Positions 1 through 7,475 of a DNA stretch of 12,207 nt are shown piece after piece. Each line of letters starts with the position of its first letter. Within the stretch, counting starts at the first letter, position 1. The position numbers were made by a program, and so were the translations under genes. A model generated the notes under the pieces. It searched no databases. It had not been told where the DNA came from and worked only from the letters and a program-made list of their open reading frames with translations. This stretch comes from JAYWFX01 sp043778575 (GTDB lineage: Bacteria > Patescibacteriota > JACMRA01). Location of the stretch: positions 1 to 12,207 of the forward strand of contig JAYWFX010000013.1 of assembly GCA_043778575.1 (NCBI GenBank), written 5' to 3'.

Positions 1-720
1 TTTGATATATTCAAACCAAAGATAACTACCCTCATACCACTAGGAGACGGTACCATCTGGGCAAGTGTAGAAGACTATGAAAGAGTTGATCTCATCTACC
101 TAAAACCCACAGGAACCAATGATGGTAAATCCAAAGGAAACGGCTTTGATCCAATAGATGCTAAATTCAATTATTCAGACATTACAAAAGCTAAATCAAT
201 TGCCAGTAAAAACGATCTATCAAAAATCAATCCAGATCCAAAGACTATAGATGGCAAAGGAGTTCCCTACATCTCAAAAGATGATGCTGAATATGCAGCA
301 AAGAAAGATGAGGCAAACAAACCTGAAAACATAGCTTTTGATCTCATTGATTTTGTTGATTATAGCTCTACTAGGGGGGTGGGTGATTTTGGTATTCTAA
401 AATATGATGGTAAATACGACACTCTTCAAAAGCAGTTTAATGGTTCATCTGGTAGGAGAGGTATTAATGGCATCAGCCCACTTCAAACATTCCCAAAAGA
501 AAACAATCACACTGAATACCAAGTAAAAATCACTAACAATCCTAGAGTAAAATTCCTTGCTTTCAAAGTAGAGTGTGCTCCAACAACACGCTGCGATGGA
601 ACTAATAACGATCTTCTCAAAGCAGCCAATATCGTCCTCAAAGATCGTACCATCATCCCAGTCCCAATAAATGCAAATGGAGAGTTTGACTTTAACAGTG
701 TAAAGAGCCAGTGGGAGTAA
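1..720 (+). CDS. C-terminal part of unrecognised protein (5' end outside window)
   Basis: Frame 1 is open from the first base of the window to a TAA at 718-720, giving 239 residues. The gene therefore begins upstream; the GTG at 379 is an internal valine codon, not a start. The product is rich in Asp, Lys, Asn and Thr, with stretches such as FDLIDFVDYSS and a pair of cysteines in VECAPTTRCDG. I recognise no family. There is no membrane segment in the visible part; the composition would suit an extracellular or surface protein, but that is inference. Frame 1 stays open for about 65 codons past the TAA and the sequence remains protein-like, so the stop looks like a nonsense mutation or sequencing error inside a longer gene (see 721-1001). 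Confidence 0.75.
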   Translation, partial: FDIFKPKITTLIPLGDGTIWASVEDYERVDLIYLKPTGTNDGKSKGNGFDPIDAKFNYSDITKAKSIASKNDLSKINPDPKTIDGKGVPYISKDDAEYAAKKDEANKPENIAFDLIDFVDYSSTRGVGDFGILKYDGKYDTLQKQFNGSSGRRGINGISPLQTFPKENNHTEYQVKITNNPRVKFLAFKVECAPTTRCDGTNNDLLKAANIVLKDRTIIPVPINANGEFDFNSVKSQWE

Positions 721-1001
721 AGAAGGATAGGGATCAAACCCAATGACAGTCTAACGTTTAGATGTATACACAGAAATTATGGGGGAACTAGTGGATACTC
801 AACAGATATGATCCACGTACTAAATACTTTGTTATCCCAGAAAACAATGCACCAACCATCAAGCGATGTATTAGCTCAATATCTCTCTGCAACACCAGTA
901 CAACAATTGCACAAATAGAGGGGGTTAAGGCGGGGGTGGATTGGAATCAAGAGCTAAGTCTTGGATCAGCTTCAACAGTAATAAGTTATCGCAACAATTA
1001 A
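721..1001 (+). pseudogene. Disrupted 3' continuation of the preceding gene
   Basis: After the TAA at 718-720, frame 1 continues with protein-like sequence (GIKPNDSLTFRC, NYGGTSGYSTD) to about position 809. Coding character then switches to frame 3, which is open from 792 and reads RYDPRTKYFVIPENNAP and later VDWNQELSLGSAS before a TAA at 999-1001. Frame 1 itself stops at TAG 916-918. The simplest reading is one gene ending at 1001 that carries a nonsense codon and a net -1 frameshift between about 792 and 810. It could be a decaying gene or two assembly errors; the G-run at 781-785 is near the shift point. No family is recognised. Confidence 0.6.
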
Positions 1002-1011
1002 AGTAAAATAT

Positions 1012-1725
1012 ATGTTCAAAACTCTTAAAAATAAATTAGTTTTTACTATAGTAATAATACTATTGATTCTTGGAGGATTTTCGCTCTATTTCTTCAAACA
1101 ATACATTGATTATTCTAAATTTAAAAAAATAGCTGAATCAGAATTTGTTGGAAAGCAAACAAAAATGGGTGACTTTTCAGATACAAAACGTTGGAATGAA
1201 ACTGAAAAAGAATTTGTACTAACAAAGCTAGATTTTCAAAAGCCAGTCTACACCTATATAACACATTATGGTAAATATATAGATCCAGCTCAAGATAAAA
1301 AAGATTCAAAACAGTTTCAAGTTATAGTAATTTACTTCGAGCGAACAGGTCTGGACAGTTTGAAAGTAATAGATTTCAACCAAAATACAATTTATAAAAC
1401 AACTTGGGATAAATCAATACAGTCAGCCAAAGAGACAGACCTTTCAAAAGTAAATGATTACAAAGATCAAGAGATAAGACACCTTGAACCTAAGTCTGTC
1501 GAGCAAATAACCGAACAACAACAATCCTACCAAAAAGCATTGGAGAAACAGAAACAAAAAGATGATAATGATAGAAAACTAGGAATACTACCATTTGATG
1601 AATACATAGCTAAATGTCTAGACGACAAAGGTATTTCAGGAGATGTACTAGAAAAAGACTACAGAGAGTGTCAATCTGGTTATTACAAAGATTTTGCTAA
1701 AGCAGGGGGAGTAAAAAGTGAATGA
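1012..1725 (+). CDS. Hypothetical single-span membrane-anchored protein
   Basis: This is a 237-residue protein. A short basic N-terminus (MFKTLKNK) leads into one hydrophobic segment at about residues 9-28, then a charged, Lys/Gln/Asp-rich remainder that is presumably extracytoplasmic. Residues 160-190 are Gln/Lys/Glu-rich and may form a helix or coiled coil. Two cysteines (202 and 220) near the C-terminus could form a disulfide. I do not recognise the family. The ATG is 10 nt after the end of the disrupted gene upstream, has no Shine-Dalgarno sequence before it, and the two could share a transcript. Parts of both ends of this gene recur in a defective copy at 1951-2116, so the gene has been duplicated locally. 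Confidence 0.8.
   Translation: MFKTLKNKLVFTIVIILLILGGFSLYFFKQYIDYSKFKKIAESEFVGKQTKMGDFSDTKRWNETEKEFVLTKLDFQKPVYTYITHYGKYIDPAQDKKDSKQFQVIVIYFERTGLDSLKVIDFNQNTIYKTTWDKSIQSAKETDLSKVNDYKDQEIRHLEPKSVEQITEQQQSYQKALEKQKQKDDNDRKLGILPFDEYIAKCLDDKGISGDVLEKDYRECQSGYYKDFAKAGGVKSE
1076..1180 (+). repeat. Direct repeat, 5' arm, copy 1
   Basis: This stretch recurs at 1951-2056 in the same orientation with scattered substitutions and a one-base insertion. It lies in the coding region of the intact membrane-protein gene. Confidence 0.85.
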
Positions 1726-1745
1726 GGATATTTAAACTAGAATAT
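1692..1745 (+). repeat. Direct repeat, 3' arm, copy 1
   Basis: This 54-base stretch recurs at 2063-2116 with one mismatch. It spans the end of the intact gene and about 20 bases after its stop. In copy 2 the 5' and 3' arms sit six bases apart. Confidence 0.9.
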
Positions 1746-1837
1746 GGGTTAAGAGTCGATTGAGCTGTAGAGTAATGCAATTTAATTTAGCCAACCATGC
1801 CAATTCATTATCTAATACACAGTTGACAAACATACTC

Positions 1838-1960
1838 TTAGTTTATGTTCATAGAAACAAATTTACCAGAATGACCCACTTCCATTAATTTAGACATATA
1901 CTTCTCTTCTTGGTATATTATTGCATTACCAACTGCTTTAGTATTTGCATGAATTTCTCT
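1838..1960 (-). pseudogene. Possible minus-strand gene remnant
   Basis: A minus-strand frame is open here for about 40 codons and ends in TAA at 1838-1840. It reads as plausible protein (NTKAVGNAIIYQEEKYM, then SKLMEVGHSGKFV). There is no credible start, since a stop codon lies just upstream at 1961-1963. The frame ends almost exactly where similarity to the neighbouring membrane-protein gene begins (1951). It may be the tail of a gene cut by a rearrangement, or chance. On the plus strand the same bases give a hydrophobic frame, so coding on either strand is unproven. Confidence 0.25.
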
Positions 1961-2116
1961 TTATTTCTTCAAACAATATACTAACTATTCTAAATTTCAA
2001 AAAAATAGCTGAAATTGAATTTGTTGGAAAGCAAACAAAAATGGGTGACTTTTCAGAAAAGCTTTTGCTAAAGCAGGGGGAGTAAAAAGTGAATGAGGAT
2101 ATTTGAACTAGAATAT
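1951..2116 (+). pseudogene. Internally deleted copy of the membrane-protein gene at 1012-1725
   Basis: Bases 1951-2056 match 1076-1180 with few differences, starting inside the membrane segment (SLYFFKQY is conserved) and running through GACTTTTCAG. Bases 2063-2116 match 1692-1745 with one mismatch, covering the gene's last codons, its TGA and about 20 bases beyond. The intervening roughly 510 bases of the parent are missing. The copy is dead: the codon matching Gly22 (GGA) is TGA, and an extra C at the A-run near 2000 shifts the frame. No start codon is retained. The shared sequence past the stop shows that a DNA segment, not only the reading frame, was duplicated. Confidence 0.85.
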
Positions 2117-2203
2117 TCGTATTTTACAATCTAAATACCATAATAATCATCCTATGTGATGATACAAGTCCCCGAGCAAATAGTAGCATTCTCCAGTATT
2201 CAG

Positions 2204-3037
2204 CTATATCCCAAATACCTTAGCCATAATCCAGATACTCATCCGCTCTGGTAAAACTTTTCGTAAAAAGAGTAATATGTGAGCATCCATCCCAGCTTTG
2301 TATCGGAGCTTGGATGAGTGATCTGTAGCTGCCTTGTAGATAATGTTAGCTACCATTTCTGGAGATGATCCTCTGGCTTCTGTTTTGAGATACTCTTTTT
2401 GGATTTTAGTAAATTCTGGTTGATAATCTATAGTTTGCTCGCTCATGGTAAATTCTGGCGATCGATTGTAAAAGTCAGTTTTGATAGCCCCCGGCTCGAT
2501 GATTTTGACTCTGATTCCAAATTGTTTGAGCTCGTAACTCAGCCCTTCACTGAATCCATCAACTGCCCATTTAGTAGAGTTGTACAAAGAATAATAAGGA
2601 AAAGTCAACCTACCGCCGATACTAGAAACATTGATTATTGTACCAGATTTATTTGCTCTAAAGTGGGGTAAGATAGCTTTAGTACATGCAAAAACACCTC
2701 CAATATTTGTCCCAAATTGCTTTTCTACCTGATCATCAGTAGCACCTTCAAACGGCCCTACGAGTCCATACCCTGCATTATTAACCATGACATCGATTTG
2801 CCCAAACCTCTCAATTCCGATGCGAATAGCAGTTTGTATGGTATCAATTTTGGTTACATCTAGCTTTTCGACTAGAATGTTTGAGTACTTTGCAAAACCT
2901 TTTTCTTTTTCTGGGTTTCTCATGGTGGCTATCACATTCCAACCCCGAGTAGCAAACAAAATAGCTGTAGATCTACCAATACCAGTGGAGGATCCTGTTA
3001 TCAAAACTGTTTTACGGTGGATTTCTTGACTATTCAT
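2204..3037 (-). CDS. Short-chain dehydrogenase/reductase (classical SDR)
   Basis: This protein of 277 residues has the classical SDR layout for an NAD(P)-dependent oxidoreductase. Visible motifs are the cofactor-binding TGSSTGIG (residues 14-21), NNAG (86-89), Asn111, Ser138/139 and the catalytic YNSTK (Tyr152, Lys156), followed by EPGAIKTDF. Arg40 after the second strand, in ATMRNPEK, would favour NADP(H), by family analogy. Substrate cannot be read from sequence. The ATG at 3037 is chosen because the fold starts a few residues later (KTVLITG). A TTG at 3085 would extend it by 16 residues and overlap the deaminase gene upstream. With the ATG start the gap to that gene is 34 nt, so the two are probably cotranscribed. 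It ends in TAG. Confidence 0.93.
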   Translation of the reverse strand: MNSQEIHRKTVLITGSSTGIGRSTAILFATRGWNVIATMRNPEKEKGFAKYSNILVEKLDVTKIDTIQTAIRIGIERFGQIDVMVNNAGYGLVGPFEGATDDQVEKQFGTNIGGVFACTKAILPHFRANKSGTIINVSSIGGRLTFPYYSLYNSTKWAVDGFSEGLSYELKQFGIRVKIIEPGAIKTDFYNRSPEFTMSEQTIDYQPEFTKIQKEYLKTEARGSSPEMVANIIYKAATDHSSKLRYKAGMDAHILLFLRKVLPERMSIWIMAKVFGI

Positions 3038-3071
3038 ATAGTGAAACCAAGTCGTAAAAGTCAGCTTTGTG

Positions 3072-4016
3072 TCAATAGATTGCAAATAAATCCGATAGAC
3101 CTTTGCTTGCTAGTAAATCACAAAATTCGGGACGACAATTTGCTACAATTGTTTGGATATTGAGTTGAAAAAGTAGTGACATTAGGTTGGTCGGGAAACT
3201 ATTCTCGTAGTCACAATGCAGGTATTGGATGCTGTTTGTTAGATCCCGAAAATCTTTTCCTTCAAAGGTAGAATTCCTTTGTATTTCAGTGCAAACAATA
3301 GTTTTTAAGCGTGTCGTATCTATGCTGCTATAATCAAATTTTAGATGTTGATCCAATATTATTACAATTTGGTTATCACCTACAGTATCCCAAAATCCTA
3401 GATCATCGATCAAAACCCCCATTTCATTTTCAAATACTTTCGGCGAGAGATGGAGTAACCTAGGAATAAAAACTGATGGTCTGTGATTGGTATAAAAATG
3501 AAAAAACCTCTGATTGAGTTTATCTGAATTTAGTTTGAGGCAGTGAGTTGTGACTGATACACCGTGTTTCCGTAGGAGATCAAAGCCTTTTCCGCTGACG
3601 TCTGGATTTGGGTCATCAGATCCGACCACCACTCTGGGTATGCCGTGTTTGAGTATGAGGTGTGCACAAGGCGGAGTTTTTCCTGTGTGAGAGCACGGCT
3701 CTAGTGTCACGTAAATAGTAGACTCAGATAGTATGCGATTTGTTTCAGTGTCGTTTGTGATATCTTTTTGAGTTTCTACAAAGTTTTTTATGCAGTTGAC
3801 CTCGGCGTGTGGCCCACCAAAAAACTGATGATAGCCTTTACCAATAATCACATCTTTGTGTACAAGTACAGCACCAACCATTGGATTTGGCATTGCTCGA
3901 GGAAAGCCCAGTTGAGCCTCTGTGATTGCCTGAGACATAAAATATTCATCCCTATCTTTTTGTAGCACTGAGTACATAGTCTTAGTTATCGAAAATATGT
4001 CTATCTTGGCAAGCAT
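3072..4016 (-). CDS. ribD: RibD-type pyrimidine deaminase with degenerate, shortened reductase domain
   Basis: Residues 24-165 form a clear cytidine-deaminase-fold domain of the RibD type, which in riboflavin synthesis deaminates diaminohydroxyphosphoribosylaminopyrimidine. Visible are PNPMVGAVLV (43-52), zinc ligand and catalytic Glu in HAE (70-72), and the other zinc ligands in EPCSHTGKTPPC (Cys108, Cys117), then DPNPDVSGKG. The second half should be the NADPH-dependent reductase, but it is about 150 residues. It lacks the usual K-x-A-x-SLDG, the WIT/R segment and the DAIlvG segment, and has ANCR where the family has an EGG-like motif. It stops at LSDLFAIY, where relatives continue for some 60 residues. 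A deaminase-only role, or a different substrate, is therefore possible. ATG at 4016 gives 314 residues; ATG at 3977 (Met14) is an alternative closer to relatives. No other riboflavin gene is in the window. Confidence 0.88.
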   Translation of the reverse strand: MLAKIDIFSITKTMYSVLQKDRDEYFMSQAITEAQLGFPRAMPNPMVGAVLVHKDVIIGKGYHQFFGGPHAEVNCIKNFVETQKDITNDTETNRILSESTIYVTLEPCSHTGKTPPCAHLILKHGIPRVVVGSDDPNPDVSGKGFDLLRKHGVSVTTHCLKLNSDKLNQRFFHFYTNHRPSVFIPRLLHLSPKVFENEMGVLIDDLGFWDTVGDNQIVIILDQHLKFDYSSIDTTRLKTIVCTEIQRNSTFEGKDFRDLTNSIQYLHCDYENSFPTNLMSLLFQLNIQTIVANCRPEFCDLLASKGLSDLFAIY

Positions 4017-4048
4017 GTCTGTGCTACATTTGAATCTGAGGTTTGAAC

Positions 4049-4077
4049 TTGAAAGGGAGTTTAACGGGAATTAGACA
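4049..4077 (+). promoter_or_regulatory. Weak candidate promoter for the restriction-modification unit
   Basis: The 92-base gap between the divergent deaminase and methyltransferase genes must hold promoters for both directions. On plus, TTGAAA (4049-4054) lies 17 bases before TAGACA (4072-4077), with the methyltransferase ATG at 4109. The -10 match is poor (three of six). No inverted repeat like a controller-protein box was seen. Confidence 0.25.
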
Positions 4078-4108
4078 AAAACCCAAACCCATGAATAAAT
4101 TTCACTAA

Positions 4109-4939
4109 ATGTATGAATTAGATAGATTAGAGATTATTGAAGGAGATAGTCGTGATATTTTGAGTAAATTTTTGGATAATTCTGTTGACTTGATTGTGAC
4201 ATCTCCACCATATGCTGATCAAAGAAAAAGCACCTACGGCGGCGTCACAGTAGACAAGTATGTAGAATGGTTTTTGCCAATTTCGCAAGAGCTTTTGAGA
4301 GTATTGAAACCAACCGGCACCTTTATTTTAAATATCAAGGAAAAAGTCGTTGATGGTGAGCGAGCTGTGTTTGTGATGGAGCTCATTTTAGAGATGAGAA
4401 AGCAGGGCTGGTTGTGGACGGAGGAGTTTATTTGGCACAAAAAGAATTGTCACCCCGGGAAATGGTCAAACAGATTTAGAGACTCGTTTGAGAGGATACT
4501 TCAATTCAATAAACAGCGAAAATTTAGTATGTATCAGGATGCTGTCAAAGTTCCGATTGGAGATTGGGCAAAAACACGCCTATCCAAACTGAGTGACAAC
4601 GACAAAACTAGAATGGACTCAAAAGTAGGTTCTGGATTTGGGAAAAATATCTCTAATTGGGTAGGCAAAGAAACCGTGTACCCTACAAATGTCCTGCACC
4701 TCGCTACAGAATCGGCAAATAAAAATCATAGCGCAGCCTTTCCTGAGTCTATTCCTGATTGGTTCATCAGGCTGTTCACCCAAGCCGATGATTTAGTCCT
4801 AGATCCTTTTCTTGGTTCTGGAACTACAGCTGTGGTAGCAGGTAGGCTCGGACGCAGATGTATTGGAATAGAACTACTCCCAGAGTATGTGGAAGTTGCC
4901 AAAAAGAGAATTAGTACAAACAACACTATGATTATATGA
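4109..4939 (+). CDS. Type II DNA methyltransferase, beta class (N4-cytosine or N6-adenine)
   Basis: This 276-residue protein is a stand-alone SAM-dependent DNA methyltransferase. The catalytic motif IV, TSPPY (residues 31-35), is near the N-terminus and the SAM-binding motif I, DPFLGSGTT (232-240), near the C-terminus. That order defines the beta class. GIELLPEY (253-260) follows as motif II. SPPY rather than DPPY is typical of N4-cytosine enzymes, so that product is favoured but not certain. The middle (about 110-200), with HPGKWSNRFRD, should include target recognition; the target sequence cannot be predicted. Its TGA overlaps the ATG of the endonuclease gene by 4 bases, so the pair is translationally coupled. 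It would protect host DNA from that endonuclease. Confidence 0.93.
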   Translation: MYELDRLEIIEGDSRDILSKFLDNSVDLIVTSPPYADQRKSTYGGVTVDKYVEWFLPISQELLRVLKPTGTFILNIKEKVVDGERAVFVMELILEMRKQGWLWTEEFIWHKKNCHPGKWSNRFRDSFERILQFNKQRKFSMYQDAVKVPIGDWAKTRLSKLSDNDKTRMDSKVGSGFGKNISNWVGKETVYPTNVLHLATESANKNHSAAFPESIPDWFIRLFTQADDLVLDPFLGSGTTAVVAGRLGRRCIGIELLPEYVEVAKKRISTNNTMII

Positions 4940-5703
4940 AGATAATCGATCAGCAAAAACTCGAATCATATATTTCTACCTCTGTAGTTGATACGTTTAA
5001 TAAAAAACGATTGTCACGACTAAGGGAATTAGATATTTTGAGAGTATTAAAAAATAAAAACCCTTATTTGTTCAAGGCGAAATCACTCAATACTCCTGAA
5101 GAGATAGTAAAGTCAATTCTAGAAGCATATTTGTCATCACAAGAAGAAACTTTTTTTGGAGATATAATGGAGGGTTTGGCAGTTTATGTGTGCCAAGAAG
5201 TTTTTGGAGGAATCAAGCTGGGCAAAGATACAAATGGAAATCCAGATATTATATTTTTGCGAGAGGGAATTACATATTTTGTAGAGGTAAAATCAGGTCC
5301 TAAATGGGGAAATAGCAGTCAACTCGCAAAGCTTAAAATCACTTTTAAGAGGTTACGACAAGAGTTGATTGAGAGGGGTGAAGATGTAAGTAAATATGAA
5401 ATGGTAAATGGTTGTATTTATGGCAAAGAAAATAATTATCAGCGTTCAGATTCAGATAGACAAAAGCATTATCTAAAAATTTGTGGGCAAGCTTTCTGGG
5501 AGCTGATTTCTGGGAGTCCGACATTTTATACAGACATAGTATTACCACTATCAAAAGAAACAAGTAAAAAAGATGAAACCTACAAGCAAGAATTTGATAG
5601 TGCAATTATTCGTTCAGCTCGAATTTTTTCAGAGCATTTCTTGTCAGAAGACAGAGTAAATTGGGAAAAACTTATATCATACATTTCAAAAAACATAGAT
5701 TAA
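4936..5703 (+). CDS. Type II restriction endonuclease, PD-(D/E)xK fold, resembling the PmeII family
   Basis: This 255-residue protein is encoded directly after, and overlapping by 4 bases with, the methyltransferase. The nuclease core is visible as GNPDIIF (Pro103, Asp104) followed by YFVEVKSGPKWGNSS (Glu117, Lys119), a PD-x12-E-V-K site expected to bind Mg2+ and cut DNA. The stretch from FKAKSLNTPEEIV through EGLAVYV, the WGNSSQ segment, VNGCIYG and CGQAFWELISG match my memory of endonucleases annotated as PmeII family; this was not searched. It is full length with no disruption, so the restriction-modification system looks intact. The stop is one base from the ABC-F start. Confidence 0.88.
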   Translation: MKIIDQQKLESYISTSVVDTFNKKRLSRLRELDILRVLKNKNPYLFKAKSLNTPEEIVKSILEAYLSSQEETFFGDIMEGLAVYVCQEVFGGIKLGKDTNGNPDIIFLREGITYFVEVKSGPKWGNSSQLAKLKITFKRLRQELIERGEDVSKYEMVNGCIYGKENNYQRSDSDRQKHYLKICGQAFWELISGSPTFYTDIVLPLSKETSKKDETYKQEFDSAIIRSARIFSEHFLSEDRVNWEKLISYISKNID

Positions 5704-5704
5704 T

Positions 5705-7465
5705 ATGCCAGACAAACTACTATTACAGATTCGAGATATTCACAAAGCCTACGGGGAAAAGATTATTTTTGAGGGGGCGGGAGTGTCGATTATGGAGAAG
5801 CAAAAGATTGGGGTTATTGGTCGAAATGGGGCTGGGAAAAGTACCCTGTTTAAAATGATAATGGGTGATGAAGAGGCTGATTTGGGGAATATTGAGCATC
5901 TTCCTGATCTACGACTTGGGTATATTCCGCAGGTTGATCCATTTACACCAGATGAGATTGTGCTTGAATTTCTGCAGCGTTATACTAAAAAAGAAGATTG
6001 GGAATGTTCAAAGGTGGCTGCCCAGTTTCAGCTCAAAAACGACCTCCTCAAAGTCAAAATTGGTTCACTTTCTGGAGGTTTTCAGATGCGTGTCAAACTA
6101 GCTGCGACTCTGCTTTTTGAGCCTAATCTACTGCTACTGGATGAGCCTACAAACTACTTGGATTTATCGACTTTGATTTTGCTGGAAAAGTTCCTGAAGT
6201 CATTTAGAGGTGGGTTTTTGTGTATTACTCACGATCGAGAATTTATCAAAAAAACGTGTACCAGTACCATGGAGGTAGAGCATGGTCAGATTGTGTTTCA
6301 TCCCGAACCGCTGGAAGAGTATTTAGAGTACAAAGAGGAGCAAAAAGAGCTGGCAGCTTCAGCAAACAAAACCATCGAAAATAAACAAAAACAACTCAAG
6401 ATCTTTGTGGATAGGTTTGGATCAAAGGCGAGTATGGCAAAATCTGCTCAGTCAAAGATAAAACAAATTGATAGACTTGAGAACAAAAAGATCGGTATTG
6501 CTCATGCACTTTCGACCGTTCAGATGCATATTCCACCTGTGATTGAACGGACTGGGCCCGCTTTGACTCTAGATAATCTCGACATTGGCTATAAAACCAA
6601 GGATGGGAGCTACAAGATTATTGCTAGCGGTATCAGTTTGGAAGCAGAAAAAAGCAGAAAAGTAGCTATTTTAGGAGATAACGGGCAGGGGAAAAGCACT
6701 CTTCTCAAGACTATGGCTGGGTTTTTGGATCCTATTTCGGGGACTTCTGTTTGGTCAGCTGGGCTCAGTGTTTCATTTTATGCTCAGCATGTAAATCTAG
6801 CTTTGGATCTCGATGAGACTGCAGAGAAATACCTCAGACGGATGGCGATGTTTGGTACCAAGGATGATATAATTTTTAGGATGATGGGAAATTTTCTCTT
6901 TAAAAAGGCTGATTCTCAAAAACCAATTGGCGTAATGAGTGGTGGAGAAAAAGCACGACTTTGCCTAGCTGGCATGTTTTTGACTGGATCTGATGTGCTT
7001 CTACTTGATGAACCTACTAATCATCTTGATTTTGAGACTGTTGAGGCGATGGGAGCAGCTCTCGGGAAATTCAATGGCACGGTTTTTGTGGTTAGCCACG
7101 ATCGTACTTTTGTGAATTTGATTGCCAATGAAATCTGGGAAGTAGGCGGCGGTCTAGTAAAACGAGTTTTGGGGAGCTATGAAGACTATGTATGGCAAAA
7201 GGAACAACAGGCAGAAATGGAATCAAAAAGTAGTCCATCACAGCAATCATCTTCAATTTCAAATGATGTGGCTTCTCTACAAGGTTCAAACAAGGTTGTC
7301 AGAGATCTCAGTAAAGAACAAAGAAAAAGACTATACGAACTCAACAAGGAACTAGGAAAAATTGAAAAGAAACTAGCTAATCTCAAAGCGTCAGGATCAC
7401 CAGAATTGGGAGTGGTCGAGGCGAAATGGATGGAGGTGACAACGGAAATAGAGTCTTTGTCCTAA
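5705..7465 (+). CDS. ABC-F family ATPase (ribosome-associated, Uup/EttA/YheS-like)
   Basis: This 586-residue soluble protein has two ABC domains and no membrane segment, the ABC-F arrangement. Such proteins bind the ribosomal E site and act on stalled or antibiotic-bound ribosomes. Domain 1 has Walker A GRNGAGKST (39-47), signature LSGGF (122-126) and LLLLDEPTNYLD (142-153). Domain 2 has GDNGQGKST (324-332), MSGGE (411-415) and LLLDEPTNHLD (432-442), then SHD. The linker between them (about 200-285, rich in Lys and Gln, with FGSKASMAKSAQSK) is the tRNA-contacting region. The C-terminus from about 535 is a charged coiled-coil hairpin as in Uup-like members. Subfamily is uncertain. It starts one base after the endonuclease stop, so probably shares its transcript. 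Confidence 0.95.
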   Translation: MPDKLLLQIRDIHKAYGEKIIFEGAGVSIMEKQKIGVIGRNGAGKSTLFKMIMGDEEADLGNIEHLPDLRLGYIPQVDPFTPDEIVLEFLQRYTKKEDWECSKVAAQFQLKNDLLKVKIGSLSGGFQMRVKLAATLLFEPNLLLLDEPTNYLDLSTLILLEKFLKSFRGGFLCITHDREFIKKTCTSTMEVEHGQIVFHPEPLEEYLEYKEEQKELAASANKTIENKQKQLKIFVDRFGSKASMAKSAQSKIKQIDRLENKKIGIAHALSTVQMHIPPVIERTGPALTLDNLDIGYKTKDGSYKIIASGISLEAEKSRKVAILGDNGQGKSTLLKTMAGFLDPISGTSVWSAGLSVSFYAQHVNLALDLDETAEKYLRRMAMFGTKDDIIFRMMGNFLFKKADSQKPIGVMSGGEKARLCLAGMFLTGSDVLLLDEPTNHLDFETVEAMGAALGKFNGTVFVVSHDRTFVNLIANEIWEVGGGLVKRVLGSYEDYVWQKEQQAEMESKSSPSQQSSSISNDVASLQGSNKVVRDLSKEQRKRLYELNKELGKIEKKLANLKASGSPELGVVEAKWMEVTTEIESLS

Positions 7466-7475
7466 AAACAATTTG

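Noticed and set aside
1720..1740. Possible reassignment of TGA to glycine, as in Gracilibacteria/Absconditabacteria, because frames continue after TGA at 1725 and a TGA aligns with Gly22 in the defective copy.
   Set aside because: No long conserved gene here contains an internal TGA. TGA closes the methyltransferase at an ATGA overlap with the next gene, and reading through the precursor's TGA meets two more TGAs within the ligase gene. The standard code fits.
2146..2163. Hairpin ATCATC-6-GATGAT between the defective copy and the SDR gene, as a terminator.
   Set aside because: The six-pair, mostly A/T stem has no clear following T-run on either strand.
5661..6101. Alternative-frame ORFs overlapping the start of the ABC-F gene.
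   Set aside because: The ABC-F frame carries Walker A, signature and Walker B motifs in order; the others are shadows.
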